Source: an uncultured Pelagibacteraceae bacterium | GTDB lineage: Bacteria > Pseudomonadota > Alphaproteobacteria > Pelagibacterales > AG-422-B15 | DNA: 64,000 nt | Assembly (NCBI GenBank): GCA_902624455.1 | Contig: CACNXQ010000003.1 | Span: 103,029-167,028 of the forward strand | Reading direction: 5' to 3' | In this document: positions 34,794-44,499 of the stretch, piece after piece | How positions within the stretch are numbered: the stretch's first letter is position 1 | Layout: each line of letters begins with the position of its first letter | Translations under genes and position numbers: made by a program | Notes under the pieces: generated by a model | Database searches by the model: none | The model's input: only the letters and a program-made list of their open reading frames with translations | What the model was told of the DNA's origin: nothing

Positions 34794-36617
34794 ATGTGTG
34801 GCATTATTGGAATTACATCAAATGAAAATGTGTCAGCCGATATAATAGGTGCTTTGAGAAAATTGGAATATCGTGGGTATGATTCAGCAGGTATTGCCAT
34901 TCATGAAAGTAATAAAATTTTTCAGAGAAAAGTTAAGGGTAAATTAGACAACTTAGTTAAATCACTCGAGCTTGAAAAGTCTGAAGGGAAAACAGGCATA
35001 GGACATACTAGGTGGGCAACACATGGAAAACCATCCGAGAGAAATGCTCATCCTCATTCTTCTCCTTATGTATCTTTAGTACATAATGGCATTATTGAAA
35101 ATGTATCTGATTTAAAGAATCTAGCTGAACTTGAAGAATATTCATTCGAGTCTGAAACTGACTCAGAAGTTATTACTGCTCTTTTATCGCATTATAGGAA
35201 AGAAGGGTACGCTCACATTGATTGTGTAAAAGAAACTATCTCAAAATTAGTAGGATCTTATGCACTTGCAATTATTTTTAGTGATCAAAAAGAAAGTATA
35301 TTTGGCGCAAAAAATGGTAGTCCTTTAGTTGCAGGAATAAATAATTCAGGAACTTCTTTAGGGTCAGACTCAATTGCATTAAGTTCTGTAGCTGAAAAGG
35401 TATGCTACCTTGAAGACGGGGATATTGTTGTATGTAATAAAAATATTTTAGAGATATTTAATATCGCTGGTGAAAAAGTTGAGCGCGAATTCGTCGATAT
35501 TGGATTTGATGAAACTGATATCAGCAAAGGCAACTTTCAGCATTTTATGGAAAAAGAAATACATGAGCATCCACAAGCAGTCGGAGAGACATTCAAGCAA
35601 TTTATTGATCATGATAAAGGCTTAATCACTGTTAGTGATTTTGAATTAGATTTTACTAGTTTTAGTCGAATTCACCTTATTGCTTGCGGAACAGCTTATT
35701 ATTCTTGTCTGGTTGCAAAGTATTATTTTGAAGAATATGCCAGGATCCCCGTCGATTGTGATATGGCTTCTGAATATAGGTATAGGAACCCAGTTTTAGA
35801 CAAAAATGCACTTTGTATCTTTGTATCTCAATCAGGAGAAACAGCAGATACAAAAGCTGCGTTAGATTACAGTAAATCTCTTGGAATAAAGACACTTAGT
35901 ATTGTAAATGTAAAAAATAGCTCAATTGCAAGAGAGAGTGACCTTTGTATGTATACAAAAGCGGGAGCAGAAATAGGTGTTGCGTCAACTAAAGCATTTA
36001 CTGCACAACTATCGGTTTTATTGTCAATGGCTATTCACCTTGGAACAATAAATAAAACTCTTTCCGAAAATCAAAATAAAGAAATTTGCCATGAGATCAT
36101 GAAAGCGCCAACTTTGTTAGAAGAAGCTATAAAAAGATCTTATAGTCTTAAAGAGACGGCACAATCTATCATCAATGCAAAAGGAGTAATGTACTTAGGA
36201 AGAGGAACTTCTTTCCCTTTAGCTCTAGAAGGTGCCCTGAAGTTCAAAGAAATATCTTATATTCATGCAGAAGGATATCCGGCAGGTGAAATGAAACATG
36301 GTCCTTTAGCCTTAATTGAAAAAGATCTTCCAGTGGTTTGTATTGTTCCGCCCGGTGAACTATTTCATAAAACAGTATCAAATATCCAAGAAGTTATTGC
36401 TCGAGGTGGTAAGATATTAATGATTACTGATGATGATACTCTTCAATCTGGTTCAGAAAATATATGGCAGGTATTTCGACTGCCTAAATCTCCAAAATCT
36501 ATTGAGACCATTATCTATTCTGTTCCAATTCACATGCTTGCTTATTATACAGCTGTTGAATTAGGAAATGACGTTGATCAACCAAGAAATCTTGCAAAAT
36601 CTGTTACTGTCGAATAA
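34794..36617 (+). CDS. glmS: glutamine-fructose-6-phosphate aminotransferase
   Basis: Converts fructose-6-phosphate and glutamine to glucosamine-6-phosphate. The N-terminal glutaminase exposes catalytic Cys2 after Met removal (MCGIIGIT), with GHTRWATHGKPS. Two SIS domains follow (SQSGETADTKAA; GRGTSFPLALEGALKFKE), and the end DQPRNLAKSVTVE is conserved. The length of 607 residues is standard. No glmS ribozyme is apparent; the gene is only 4 bases behind glmU. Confidence 0.97.
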   Translation: MCGIIGITSNENVSADIIGALRKLEYRGYDSAGIAIHESNKIFQRKVKGKLDNLVKSLELEKSEGKTGIGHTRWATHGKPSERNAHPHSSPYVSLVHNGIIENVSDLKNLAELEEYSFESETDSEVITALLSHYRKEGYAHIDCVKETISKLVGSYALAIIFSDQKESIFGAKNGSPLVAGINNSGTSLGSDSIALSSVAEKVCYLEDGDIVVCNKNILEIFNIAGEKVEREFVDIGFDETDISKGNFQHFMEKEIHEHPQAVGETFKQFIDHDKGLITVSDFELDFTSFSRIHLIACGTAYYSCLVAKYYFEEYARIPVDCDMASEYRYRNPVLDKNALCIFVSQSGETADTKAALDYSKSLGIKTLSIVNVKNSSIARESDLCMYTKAGAEIGVASTKAFTAQLSVLLSMAIHLGTINKTLSENQNKEICHEIMKAPTLLEEAIKRSYSLKETAQSIINAKGVMYLGRGTSFPLALEGALKFKEISYIHAEGYPAGEMKHGPLALIEKDLPVVCIVPPGELFHKTVSNIQEVIARGGKILMITDDDTLQSGSENIWQVFRLPKSPKSIETIIYSVPIHMLAYYTAVELGNDVDQPRNLAKSVTVE

Positions 36618-36628
36618 TTTTGAAATAA

Positions 36629-37078
36629 ATGTCGAATATAATTACAGGAAGTTGTCAATGTGGAAATATAGAGATTGAATTTGACAATAAAAAAGTAATT
36701 TCAGCTCATCATTGTTATTGCAAAGATTGTCAAAGATCTACAGGAACTGGAAAAGCAACTATTTTATACATTCCCAAAAAACATTTTTCATCAAATACTG
36801 AACTTAAATATTATGAAAGCATTGGATCTCAGGGTATGCATATACAAAGAGGATTTTGTGAAAATTGTGGATCAGGAATTTTAAGTTTTGCGAAAGAATT
36901 TCCAAGACTTCTTTTTGTAAAGGCTGGCATATTAAATGACTCAAGTTGGATCAAAGTTGAGTCAAATTATTTTATAGACTCTGCAAGTGAATGGTCAAAA
37001 CCTGATTTATCTATTAAGAGTTTTAAAGGGAATCCAAATTTTATGTCTAATATTAAGGCAATTTTAAAATCCTTATAA
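36629..37078 (+). CDS. GFA/CENP-V family zinc protein
   Basis: A 149-residue protein with the GFA zinc-binding pattern: Cys9 and Cys11 (CQC), Cys29/31/34 (CYCKDC), and Cys77/80 (CENC). The family is named for S-hydroxymethylglutathione synthase, but many members have unknown or unproven activities and some bind other thiol adducts. It follows glmS by 11 bases. A formaldehyde/glutathione role would fit the gshA, formate dehydrogenase and betaine methyltransferase genes in this window, but that link is inference. Confidence 0.82.
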   Translation: MSNIITGSCQCGNIEIEFDNKKVISAHHCYCKDCQRSTGTGKATILYIPKKHFSSNTELKYYESIGSQGMHIQRGFCENCGSGILSFAKEFPRLLFVKAGILNDSSWIKVESNYFIDSASEWSKPDLSIKSFKGNPNFMSNIKAILKSL

Positions 37079-37116
37079 TCATTGAAAATAAATATCTGTT
37101 TATGTAATATTTATAT

Positions 37117-37806
37117 ATGACAGCAAATTTAGAAATTAAAGATGACGTTTCAATAATTACTTTAGATGATGGAAAGGTAAATGCCTTTTCACCTGATATG
37201 ATTAAGCTAATTAACGAGCTGCTAGATAAAGTTCCTGATAATAAAGGCTCATTATTAATTGCTGGTAGAGAGGGAATGTTTTCAGCAGGTTTTGATCTTA
37301 AAGTAATGATGTCTAATCCTGAAAATGCTTCTCAAATGGTGAAGTCAGGTTTTGAAATGTTACTTAGAATATTTTCTTTTCCAAGACCAGTAGTAGCAGC
37401 ATGTTCTGGTCACGCAATTGCTTTAGGAGCATTTCTTCTGTGTAGCAGCGATTATAGAGTTGGATCAAAAGGCAATTTTAAAATTGGTGCAAACGAACTA
37501 AGAAATAATATGATTATTCCAACCCCAATTCTTGAAATAGCTAAATTTAAATTAAACAAAACGCATAAACAGAGAGCATTGCTTAATGCTGAAATGTATG
37601 CCATCGAGGACGCTATAGAACCAGGATATTTAGACGAAGTAGTTGCACCTGAAAAAGTATTTGAAGTAGCGATGATTAAAGCAAAGGATCTTGCGACATT
37701 GGCACATCCTCAATATCTTCAAACAAAAAAACTTGATCAAGAAGCTATTTTTCAAAAAATAAGTGATGGAATAGAGAAGATAACAGCTTCGTCAATAATG
37801 CCCTAG
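37117..37806 (+). CDS. enoyl-CoA hydratase/isomerase (crotonase) family protein
   Basis: Crotonase fold of 229 residues. The oxyanion-hole segment GREGMFSAGFDLKVM and the second loop SGHAIALGAFLLCSSDYRVG are present. The usual Glu pair of hydratases is not obvious: in the SKGNFKIGANELRNNM stretch the residue at the acid position is ambiguous. It is shorter than typical hydratases (about 260) and may be an isomerase or hydrolase instead. It has its own small gap on either side and could supply the hydration step for the acyl-CoA dehydrogenase and SDR genes 5-8 kb upstream. Confidence 0.78.
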   Translation: MTANLEIKDDVSIITLDDGKVNAFSPDMIKLINELLDKVPDNKGSLLIAGREGMFSAGFDLKVMMSNPENASQMVKSGFEMLLRIFSFPRPVVAACSGHAIALGAFLLCSSDYRVGSKGNFKIGANELRNNMIIPTPILEIAKFKLNKTHKQRALLNAEMYAIEDAIEPGYLDEVVAPEKVFEVAMIKAKDLATLAHPQYLQTKKLDQEAIFQKISDGIEKITASSIMP

Positions 37807-37831
37807 AAACTAAGAAATATGACTCTGAAAA

Positions 37832-37854
37832 TTGATTTTTGTCATAAAAATCAA
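37832..37854 (+). repeat. perfect 9-bp inverted repeat upstream of DAHP synthase
   Basis: TTGATTTTT - GTCAT - AAAAATCAA forms a perfect 9-bp stem with a 5-base loop, 75 bases before the DAHP synthase ATG and 26 bases after the crotonase stop. There is no T-run directly after it, so it is a weak candidate terminator. A TTGACA element starts at 37860, immediately downstream, making a repressor or attenuation role for aroH possible. Confidence 0.45.
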
Positions 37855-37928
37855 CTGATTTGACATAGACTCTAGTATTTTACTTTATTTAGTACTATAA
37901 ATCGCAAAAAACGAATATTACATATTTA

Positions 37929-39308
37929 ATGAAAAAATGGACTGCAAATAGTTGGAGAAACTTCGAGGCAAAGCATCTGCCAGAATATCCAGATCAATCA
38001 AAGCTGGATAAAACTGAGGCAGAGCTAAAAACATATCCACCACTTGTTTTTGCTGGTGAAGCTCGCGAACTCAAGAATAACCTAGCTGAAGTATCGGAAG
38101 GAAAAGCTTTTTTATTACAAGGCGGCGATTGCGCTGAAAGTTTTGAAGATTTTAATGCTGATTACATAAGAGATACCTTTAAAGTTTTATTACAAATGTC
38201 AGTTACTCTAACTGCAGCTGGTAATGTACCGGTAGTAAAAGTTGGACGTATGGCTGGACAATTTGCGAAACCAAGAAGTGCTCCTAAAGAAGAAATCGAT
38301 GGTATTGAATTAGACAGCTACAAAGGCGACATCATAAACGATATGGCTTTTAATGAAGAAGCCCGAGTACCTGACCCAAATCGTATGTTAAGAGCTTATA
38401 CTCAATCTGCTGCGACTTTAAATTTATTAAGAGCGTTTGCGAAAGGTGGTTTCTCGGATTTAAATAAAGTTCATCAATGGAATATGGGTTTTGTTGATGA
38501 AAGTCCTCAAGGAAAAAAATTCAGAGAGCTTGCAGACAAGATTTCAGACACACTAGCATTTATGGGAGCCATTGGTATCTCTTCAAAAACATCACGAAGA
38601 TTAAGAGCAGTTGATTTTTATACAAGTCATGAAGCACTTTTATTACCATATGAAGAGTGTCTCACAAGATTAGATAGTACTTCAGGTGAAGTATACGATA
38701 CATCGGCTCACATGGTTTGGATTGGTGATAGAACTCGTGATCCAAAAGGTGCACACGTTGAATTTTGTAGGGGGATAAAAAATCCAATAGGTATTAAATG
38801 CGGCCCATCTTTAGATCCTGATGAACTGAAAGAGTTGCTAGACATTTTAAATCCAGAAAATGAAGCTGGACGTATCACTCTTATCTGTCGATTTGGTTCT
38901 GAGCAAGTTACAGAATCTTTACCTAAATTAATCAAGCCATTTATAAATAGTGACCATAAGCTTGTGTGGTCATGCGATCCGATGCATGGAAATACTATGA
39001 AAGCCAATTCAGGTTTTAAAACAAGACCGTTTGAGAGTGTTTTAAAAGAAGTTAAGGAATTTTTTGATATTCATCATAGTTTTGGAACTTATCCTGGTGG
39101 TGTTCATCTTGAGATGACAGGCCAAAATGTTACTGAATGTATTGGTGGAGCTCAAGCAATAAAAGATGACGATCTTTCTGCTAGATACCATACGCATTGT
39201 GATCCACGATTAAATGCTAACCAAGCATTAGAGCTTGCTTTCTTGATCTCAGACAGACTAAAAGAGTCAAAAGATCACAATAAATCAAACATTATAATTG
39301 CCAAGTAA
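37929..39308 (+). CDS. class II 3-deoxy-7-phosphoheptulonate (DAHP) synthase
   Basis: First step of the shikimate pathway, condensing PEP and erythrose-4-phosphate. The protein of 459 residues is the plant-like type II enzyme. It shows [20 protein letters not shown] at the start, [13 protein letters not shown] with the metal-binding Cys, [16 protein letters not shown], and [10 protein letters not shown] plus [16 protein letters not shown] with the metal and PEP residues. The gene has its own 120-base upstream region with an inverted repeat and TTGACA element, and a dyad (ACTAAAT-T-ATTTAGT, 39314-39328) follows the stop. Confidence 0.95.
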   Translation: MKKWTANSWRNFEAKHLPEYPDQSKLDKTEAELKTYPPLVFAGEARELKNNLAEVSEGKAFLLQGGDCAESFEDFNADYIRDTFKVLLQMSVTLTAAGNVPVVKVGRMAGQFAKPRSAPKEEIDGIELDSYKGDIINDMAFNEEARVPDPNRMLRAYTQSAATLNLLRAFAKGGFSDLNKVHQWNMGFVDESPQGKKFRELADKISDTLAFMGAIGISSKTSRRLRAVDFYTSHEALLLPYEECLTRLDSTSGEVYDTSAHMVWIGDRTRDPKGAHVEFCRGIKNPIGIKCGPSLDPDELKELLDILNPENEAGRITLICRFGSEQVTESLPKLIKPFINSDHKLVWSCDPMHGNTMKANSGFKTRPFESVLKEVKEFFDIHHSFGTYPGGVHLEMTGQNVTECIGGAQAIKDDDLSARYHTHCDPRLNANQALELAFLISDRLKESKDHNKSNIIIAK

Positions 39309-39343
39309 TTGCTACTAAATTATTTAGTTGTAGTATCACTGAA

Positions 39344-39409
39344 ATGAGAGAAAAAATTTCTATATTAATTTGCCAAACAAACCCTACAGTTGGGGATATG
39401 GATAATTAA
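39344..39409 (+). pseudogene. apparent 5' remnant of glutamine-dependent NAD synthetase (nadE)
   Basis: The short frame from ATG 39344 to TAA 39409 encodes 21 residues, ending in ILICQTNPTVGDMDN. This matches the nitrilase-domain N-terminus of glutamine-dependent NAD+ synthetases, whose hallmark is (A/C)Q-x-NPTVGD. It stops there, and gltX begins one base later, so the remaining 500-plus codons are absent. The likeliest reading is an internal deletion that left only the 5' end. The alternative, a chance or leader peptide, is less likely because the matching block is specific. A dyad lies just upstream. Confidence 0.6.
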
Positions 39410-39410
39410 T

Positions 39411-40739
39411 ATGACAGTGATTACAAGATTTGCTCCTAGTCCAACAGGACTGTTACATTTAGGTAATATACGTACGGCACTAATTAATTGGTTATATGCA
39501 AGAACTCATAATGGAAAATTCATATTGAGAATAGATGATACAGATCAAGAGAGATCAAAAGATGAGTATATTTCAAAAATAAAATATGACCTTGAATGGT
39601 TAGGTATCGACTATGATGATACATTCAATCAATCTTCAAGATTTGAGAGATACCGCGAACAGTTTGAAAAGCTTAAAGCTGATGGAAGAATTTATCCATG
39701 TTACGAAACACCAGAAGAACTTGAAAGAAAAAGAAAACTGCAAATGGCATCTGGTGGTAAACAAGTCTATGATAGAACATCATTAAGTCTCACTGATGAA
39801 GAAAAAAGGGGATATGAAGATGATGGAAGAAAGCCTCATTGGAGATTTTTGCTTCAAACGGAGAGACTAAAATGGAATGACCTTCTAAAAGGAGAGCTTG
39901 ATATTGATTTAACAAGCTTATCAGATCCTGTGCTTTTTAGAGAAGATGGTGTTCCACTATACACGTTTTCCTCTGCAGTTGATGATATTGATTATAATAT
40001 TACGAATGTCATCAGAGGTGACGATCATACTAGTAACACAGCAGTTCAAATTGAAATTATAAATGCAATCGATAAGAATAGGATAACTTTTGCACACCAT
40101 GCATTATTAAAAGCATCAAGTGGAGATAAATTATCCAAGAGAGATAATGTGATATCTATTGATAGTTTTAGAAAATCTAATCTTGAACCACTTGCTATTC
40201 TTAGTTTGCTCGCAACAATAGGAACATCTCAATCTATTGAACTTAAAGATAGCTTAAATCAAATTATTAGCGAATTTAAACTCGAAACAATTTCAACATC
40301 ACCAGGGAGAATTGAAATTGATGTTTTAAATGCATTAAATAAAAAGCAGGTTCAAAAGTTAAACTTTGATGATGTGAGTGAAAGATTAAAAAATATTGAT
40401 GAAAAAATTGATGAGAAGTTTTGGAACACAATTAGGAGTAATCTTGAAACAGTGGAGGGTGTTAAACAGTGGTCTGATATTGTTTTTGATAGCAAGTTAA
40501 TAGAGGCTGAGGATAAAGAATATATTAAGTCTGCTATGGAACTTATACCTGATGATCCATGGGATGAAAATACATGGGAATTGTGGACAACTGCAATAAA
40601 GGAAAAAACTGGAAGAAAAGGTAAGGAACTGTTCCTTCCTTTACGTGAAGCGTTTACTGGAATGAGTCATGGTCCTGAAATGAAGCTTTTAATTCAACTA
40701 ATAGGAAGAGAAAAAATTTTAGAGAGAGTAAAAACTTAA
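39411..40739 (+). CDS. gltX: glutamyl-tRNA synthetase
   Basis: Class I aminoacyl-tRNA synthetase charging tRNA-Glu, and possibly tRNA-Gln in bacteria that use amidation. The HIGH-like motif is PSPTGLLHLGN at the start and the KMSKS-like motif is KLSKRDN. I begin it at the ATG at 39411 (MTVITRFAPSPTG) instead of the TTG at 39390, which would overlap the nadE remnant. The length is then 442 residues. It abuts cysS with no spacing, so this heads a gltX-cysS-cimA-trmJ run. Confidence 0.95.
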   Translation: MTVITRFAPSPTGLLHLGNIRTALINWLYARTHNGKFILRIDDTDQERSKDEYISKIKYDLEWLGIDYDDTFNQSSRFERYREQFEKLKADGRIYPCYETPEELERKRKLQMASGGKQVYDRTSLSLTDEEKRGYEDDGRKPHWRFLLQTERLKWNDLLKGELDIDLTSLSDPVLFREDGVPLYTFSSAVDDIDYNITNVIRGDDHTSNTAVQIEIINAIDKNRITFAHHALLKASSGDKLSKRDNVISIDSFRKSNLEPLAILSLLATIGTSQSIELKDSLNQIISEFKLETISTSPGRIEIDVLNALNKKQVQKLNFDDVSERLKNIDEKIDEKFWNTIRSNLETVEGVKQWSDIVFDSKLIEAEDKEYIKSAMELIPDDPWDENTWELWTTAIKEKTGRKGKELFLPLREAFTGMSHGPEMKLLIQLIGREKILERVKT

Positions 40740-42101
40740 ATGCCTTTACAAATTTACGATACTTTTTCAAATGAAAAAAAGCTATTTGAACCTATCGATC
40801 CTTCAAATGTAAGGATGTATGTGTGTGGCCCTACAGTCTATGATTTTCCTCATGTAGGCAATGCAAGACCAGTTATTGTTTTTGATCTATTATTTAGATT
40901 GTTAAGAAGAATATATGGCAATGATAATGTCACTTACGTTCGAAATATAACAGATGTAGATGACAAGATAATTACTGCAGCAAGTGAAAATAATGAAGAC
41001 ATAAAATCCCTTACTGAAAGAACAATTAAATTCTTCCATGATGATGCTGACTACATTGGTGCTTTAAAACCTACATTTGAACCAAAAGCGACTGATTATA
41101 TCAATGATATGATAGACATTATAAGTAGCCTCATTGAGAAAGATTATGCTTATGTGTCAGAGGATAACGTGTTGTTTTCAGCAAGTAAGTTTTCAAAATA
41201 TGGCCAACTTTCAGGAAAAAATTTAGAGGAAATGATAGCTGGATCACGTGTAGAGGTTGAGAGTTTTAAAAGGAGTTCGTCAGACTTTGTTCTTTGGAAA
41301 CCATCAAAGTCTAGTGAACCTGGATGGGATAGTCCCTGGGGCAAAGGTAGACCCGGATGGCATATTGAATGTTCTGCTATGAGTGAAAAACTTCTAGGAA
41401 AAAATTTTGATATCCACGGGGGTGGACAAGACTTAATATTTCCTCATCATGAAAATGAAATTGCTCAGAGTGAGTGTGCAAATAATGAAAAATTTGCAAA
41501 TTTTTGGTTACATAACGGCTTCGTTAATGTTGAAGGCAATAAAATGTCAAAATCAGAAGGAAATTTTGTAACCGTTAATCAATTAAAGCAAAAATATCAA
41601 GGAGAAGTTATAAGATTGGCAATGATCTCTACTCATTATAGACAACCACTTAATTGGACTGAGAATAACTTAATCGAATGTAAAAAAACCTTAGATAAAT
41701 GGTATCAACTGATTTCCGAAAATAATTTTTCTTTTGATAATGAAAAAATCAGCAGCGAGGTCATCAATGCTTTAGAGGATGATCTTAATACACCAAAAGC
41801 TATCAGTGTTCTTCATCAATTGTATAAAGATTGTAAAAGCAATGATAGAAATACAGTTGAGACCTTTTTAAGTTCTGCAAACTTTCTAGGAATGCTTATG
41901 CATACCTCCTCTGAATGGTTATCATGGGGTAAAGAAAAATTAAGTATAGACGAAAAACAGATTGAATTATTAATTTCTGAGAGGAAAAGCGCAAGAGATA
42001 ATGGTAATTTTGATAAAGCCGACAAAATAAGAAACGATCTCGAACATAAAGGCATTTTGCTCGAGGACAATGAAGGTAAAACAACTTGGAGATTTAAATA
42101 G
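40740..42101 (+). CDS. cysS: cysteinyl-tRNA synthetase
   Basis: Charges tRNA-Cys. Class I synthetase of 453 residues with CGPTVYDFPHVGNARP (HIGH region and first zinc Cys), WHIECSAMSEKLLG (zinc/Cys site), GGQDLIFPHHENEIAQS and KMSKSEGNF. The ATG directly follows the gltX stop, and its own stop abuts the cimA GTG. This head-to-tail order gives coupled translation. Confidence 0.96.
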   Translation: MPLQIYDTFSNEKKLFEPIDPSNVRMYVCGPTVYDFPHVGNARPVIVFDLLFRLLRRIYGNDNVTYVRNITDVDDKIITAASENNEDIKSLTERTIKFFHDDADYIGALKPTFEPKATDYINDMIDIISSLIEKDYAYVSEDNVLFSASKFSKYGQLSGKNLEEMIAGSRVEVESFKRSSSDFVLWKPSKSSEPGWDSPWGKGRPGWHIECSAMSEKLLGKNFDIHGGGQDLIFPHHENEIAQSECANNEKFANFWLHNGFVNVEGNKMSKSEGNFVTVNQLKQKYQGEVIRLAMISTHYRQPLNWTENNLIECKKTLDKWYQLISENNFSFDNEKISSEVINALEDDLNTPKAISVLHQLYKDCKSNDRNTVETFLSSANFLGMLMHTSSEWLSWGKEKLSIDEKQIELLISERKSARDNGNFDKADKIRNDLEHKGILLEDNEGKTTWRFK

Positions 42102-43706
42102 GTGAGTGAAAAAATATTCATTTTTGATACAACTTTAAGAGACGGTGCACAAACCTACGGTGTCGACTTCAATGTAGATGAAAAAAAGATTCTCGCCGAG
42201 AAACTAGACGAACTTGGTGTTGACTACATCGAAGGAGGCTGGCCAGGTGCTAACACTACAGATACAGAGTTTTTTAATAAAAAACATAATTTTAAAAATT
42301 CTGTGTTCACAGCTTTTGGCATGACAAAAAAATCTGGTAGAAGTGCTGAAAATGATCCAGGTCTAGCTTCAATGATTAATGCTGATGCACCATCAGCATG
42401 TGTAGTTGGTAAATCTTGGGACTTTCATGTTGATCTTGCATTAGGTATTTCAAATAAAGAGAATTTAGAAAATATTTCTGAGTCTGTTAAATTTCTCGCT
42501 CAAAATAAAGAAGAAGTTCATTTTGATGCGGAACATTTTTTTGACGGATATAAGTCGAATCCAGATTATGCACTTGATTGTCTTATAGCTGCTTTTGAGT
42601 CTGGCGCGCGATGGGTAGTTCTATGTGATACAAATGGAGGCACTCTTCCTCATGAAGTTGAACGTATAGTGCTAGAAGTGTGCAAAAAGATTCCAGGCAA
42701 AAATATTGGGATACACGCTCATAATGATACAGGAAATGCAGTTGCAAATTCACTGGCAGCTGTGAGAGCGGGAGCTAGGCAAGTACAGGGAACAATAAAT
42801 GGTCTTGGCGAGCGGTGCGGTAATGCAAATTTAGTATCTATAATCCCGACGTTTGCTCTGAAGAGAGAATTTAATGAAAACTATGAACTATCAATCAATA
42901 AAAATAAAATTGATAAATTAACTGAATTATCGAGACTTCTTGATGAAATTTTAAATCGAGTACCGGATAGGAGTGCTCCATATGTTGGATCATCAGCTTT
43001 TGCTCATAAAGGAGGACTACATGTATCGGCAGTCAACAAGGATCCTAAAACTTACGAGCATATTGAACCAGAGCTAGTTGGTAACTCTCGGCAAATTATT
43101 GTTTCAGAACAGTCAGGTAAATCAAATATACTTTCAAAATTAAAATCAGCAGGAATTCAAGTTGATGAAGATGACAAGACAATTCAAAAGATTCTCGATA
43201 GAGTAAAGGATAGAGAATTTATTGGTTATTCTTATGATGGTGCAGATGCATCATTTGAAATATTGGTCAAAAAAGTTCTTGGTGAGATGCCCTCTTTTTT
43301 TGAAGTTAAAAACTTTAATGTAAATGTAAAAAACTCCGGCGAAGAAGGAAGTACTCTCTCACACGCTGAGGTAAGACTTATTTTCAATGGTAAAGAAATA
43401 GTTGGTACTGGAGACGGAGTTGGACCTGTAAATGCCCTTGATAAGGCGTTACGAAACAATTTTGAGTCAAGTGAATATGCTAGTTCGATAGAGGATTTAT
43501 CCTTAATTGATTATAAGGTTAGAATTTTAAATACAGGTACTGATGCAACAACAAGAGTTTCAATCGAAAGCTCAGATAAAAATAAGAAAAGCTGGTATAC
43601 GGTTGGAGTGTCAGAAAATATAATAGAGGCATCTTTTAGAGCTCTTATTGACAGCGTTGAATATAAATTACTTAAAGAAAAAGTAGCACCTGTTAAATCT
43701 AACTAA
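42102..43706 (+). CDS. cimA: (R)-citramalate synthase CimA
   Basis: Condenses pyruvate and acetyl-CoA to (R)-citramalate, opening a threonine-independent route to isoleucine. The TIM-barrel begins FDTTLRDGAQTYGVDF with the metal-binding Asp, and CDTNGGTLPHEVE and HAHNDTGNAVAN carry further metal residues. A C-terminal LeuA-type regulatory domain (about residues 375-530) includes GTGDGVGPVNALDKAL. The protein of 534 residues is the long citramalate type rather than 2-isopropylmalate synthase. It starts at a GTG directly after cysS. Substrate choice is inferred from resemblance. Confidence 0.88.
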   Translation: MSEKIFIFDTTLRDGAQTYGVDFNVDEKKILAEKLDELGVDYIEGGWPGANTTDTEFFNKKHNFKNSVFTAFGMTKKSGRSAENDPGLASMINADAPSACVVGKSWDFHVDLALGISNKENLENISESVKFLAQNKEEVHFDAEHFFDGYKSNPDYALDCLIAAFESGARWVVLCDTNGGTLPHEVERIVLEVCKKIPGKNIGIHAHNDTGNAVANSLAAVRAGARQVQGTINGLGERCGNANLVSIIPTFALKREFNENYELSINKNKIDKLTELSRLLDEILNRVPDRSAPYVGSSAFAHKGGLHVSAVNKDPKTYEHIEPELVGNSRQIIVSEQSGKSNILSKLKSAGIQVDEDDKTIQKILDRVKDREFIGYSYDGADASFEILVKKVLGEMPSFFEVKNFNVNVKNSGEEGSTLSHAEVRLIFNGKEIVGTGDGVGPVNALDKALRNNFESSEYASSIEDLSLIDYKVRILNTGTDATTRVSIESSDKNKKSWYTVGVSENIIEASFRALIDSVEYKLLKEKVAPVKSN

Positions 43707-43707
43707 G

Positions 43708-44436
43708 ATGTATCTTAAAAATTTATCAATCATTCTTGTCGATACCCAACTGCCTGAAAATATCGGTTTAGTAGCAAGATCAATGTTTAATTTTGGATTT
43801 GAAAAACTCAAACTTGTTAACCCTAAGGTAGATTGGCCAAATGAAAAGGCACTAGCTGTATCTGTTGATGCAAGTTCAATTATTGAGAATGCATCAATAT
43901 ACTCTTCATTAAGAGAAGCCTTGAATGATGAGACCTATTCAATTGCTTTTACTGCCCGTAAGAGAGATATGAATAAAGAATTTTTTAATTCAAATGAGGT
44001 GATACAAAATGTATCTAGTAATCTAAAAAAAGAAAACATAGCCGTTGTTTTTGGAGGAGAGTCTTCTGGACTGACAAATGATCATCTATCTCTTGTAAGT
44101 AAATGTGCTACAATTGATACTCACACAAATTTTTCATCATTAAATTTATCTCATGCAGTTAATGTATTTTGCTTTTCAGTTTTTAATTCGCTCACAAAGA
44201 TTGGTGATAATGCTAGTTTCAATAATGAAATTCAAACTAACCAAAATGATTTGTTATACTTCTTTGACCATTTAGAAAAAGAACTAGAAGAAAGAGGATT
44301 CTTTCAGCCCCCAGAAAAAACGACGAAAATGAAACAAAATTTGAGAAATATATTCCATAGAGCTGATCTGAATGATAGAGAAATAGCTACTTTACGAGGT
44401 GTTGTAACCGTTTTGACAGAGTACAAAAAAAGCTAG
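43708..44436 (+). CDS. trmJ: tRNA/rRNA 2'-O-methyltransferase, TrmJ type
   Basis: SPOUT methyltransferase of 242 residues. LVDTQLPENIGLVARSMFNFGF is the N-terminal strand-loop conserved in TrmJ/TrmH, VVFGGESSGLTNDHLSLV is motif 2, and LNLSHAVNVFCFSV is motif 3 in the knot. TrmJ methylates the ribose of C32/U32 in tRNAs. The C-terminal extension (about residues 175-240) fits TrmJ rather than TrmL. It starts one base after cimA. The exact target is inferred. Confidence 0.85.
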   Translation: MYLKNLSIILVDTQLPENIGLVARSMFNFGFEKLKLVNPKVDWPNEKALAVSVDASSIIENASIYSSLREALNDETYSIAFTARKRDMNKEFFNSNEVIQNVSSNLKKENIAVVFGGESSGLTNDHLSLVSKCATIDTHTNFSSLNLSHAVNVFCFSVFNSLTKIGDNASFNNEIQTNQNDLLYFFDHLEKELEERGFFQPPEKTTKMKQNLRNIFHRADLNDREIATLRGVVTVLTEYKKS

Positions 44437-44455
44437 TATTTTAGCGCTTTCTCGT

Positions 44456-44483
44456 TTGACAATGTTTCAGAAACAAGTATAAA
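44456..44483 (+). promoter_or_regulatory. near-consensus sigma70 promoter for rpsD
   Basis: TTGACA at 44456-44461 and TATAAA at 44478-44483 are separated by 16 bases. The expected start would lie around 44490, only about 10 bases ahead of the rpsD ATG. The spacer contains an 11-base dyad GTTTC-A-GAAAC (44464-44474). No Shine-Dalgarno sequence is visible before the ATG. Of the promoters I looked for, this is the clearest. Confidence 0.6.
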
Positions 44484-44499
44484 CCACGCATCATAACGT

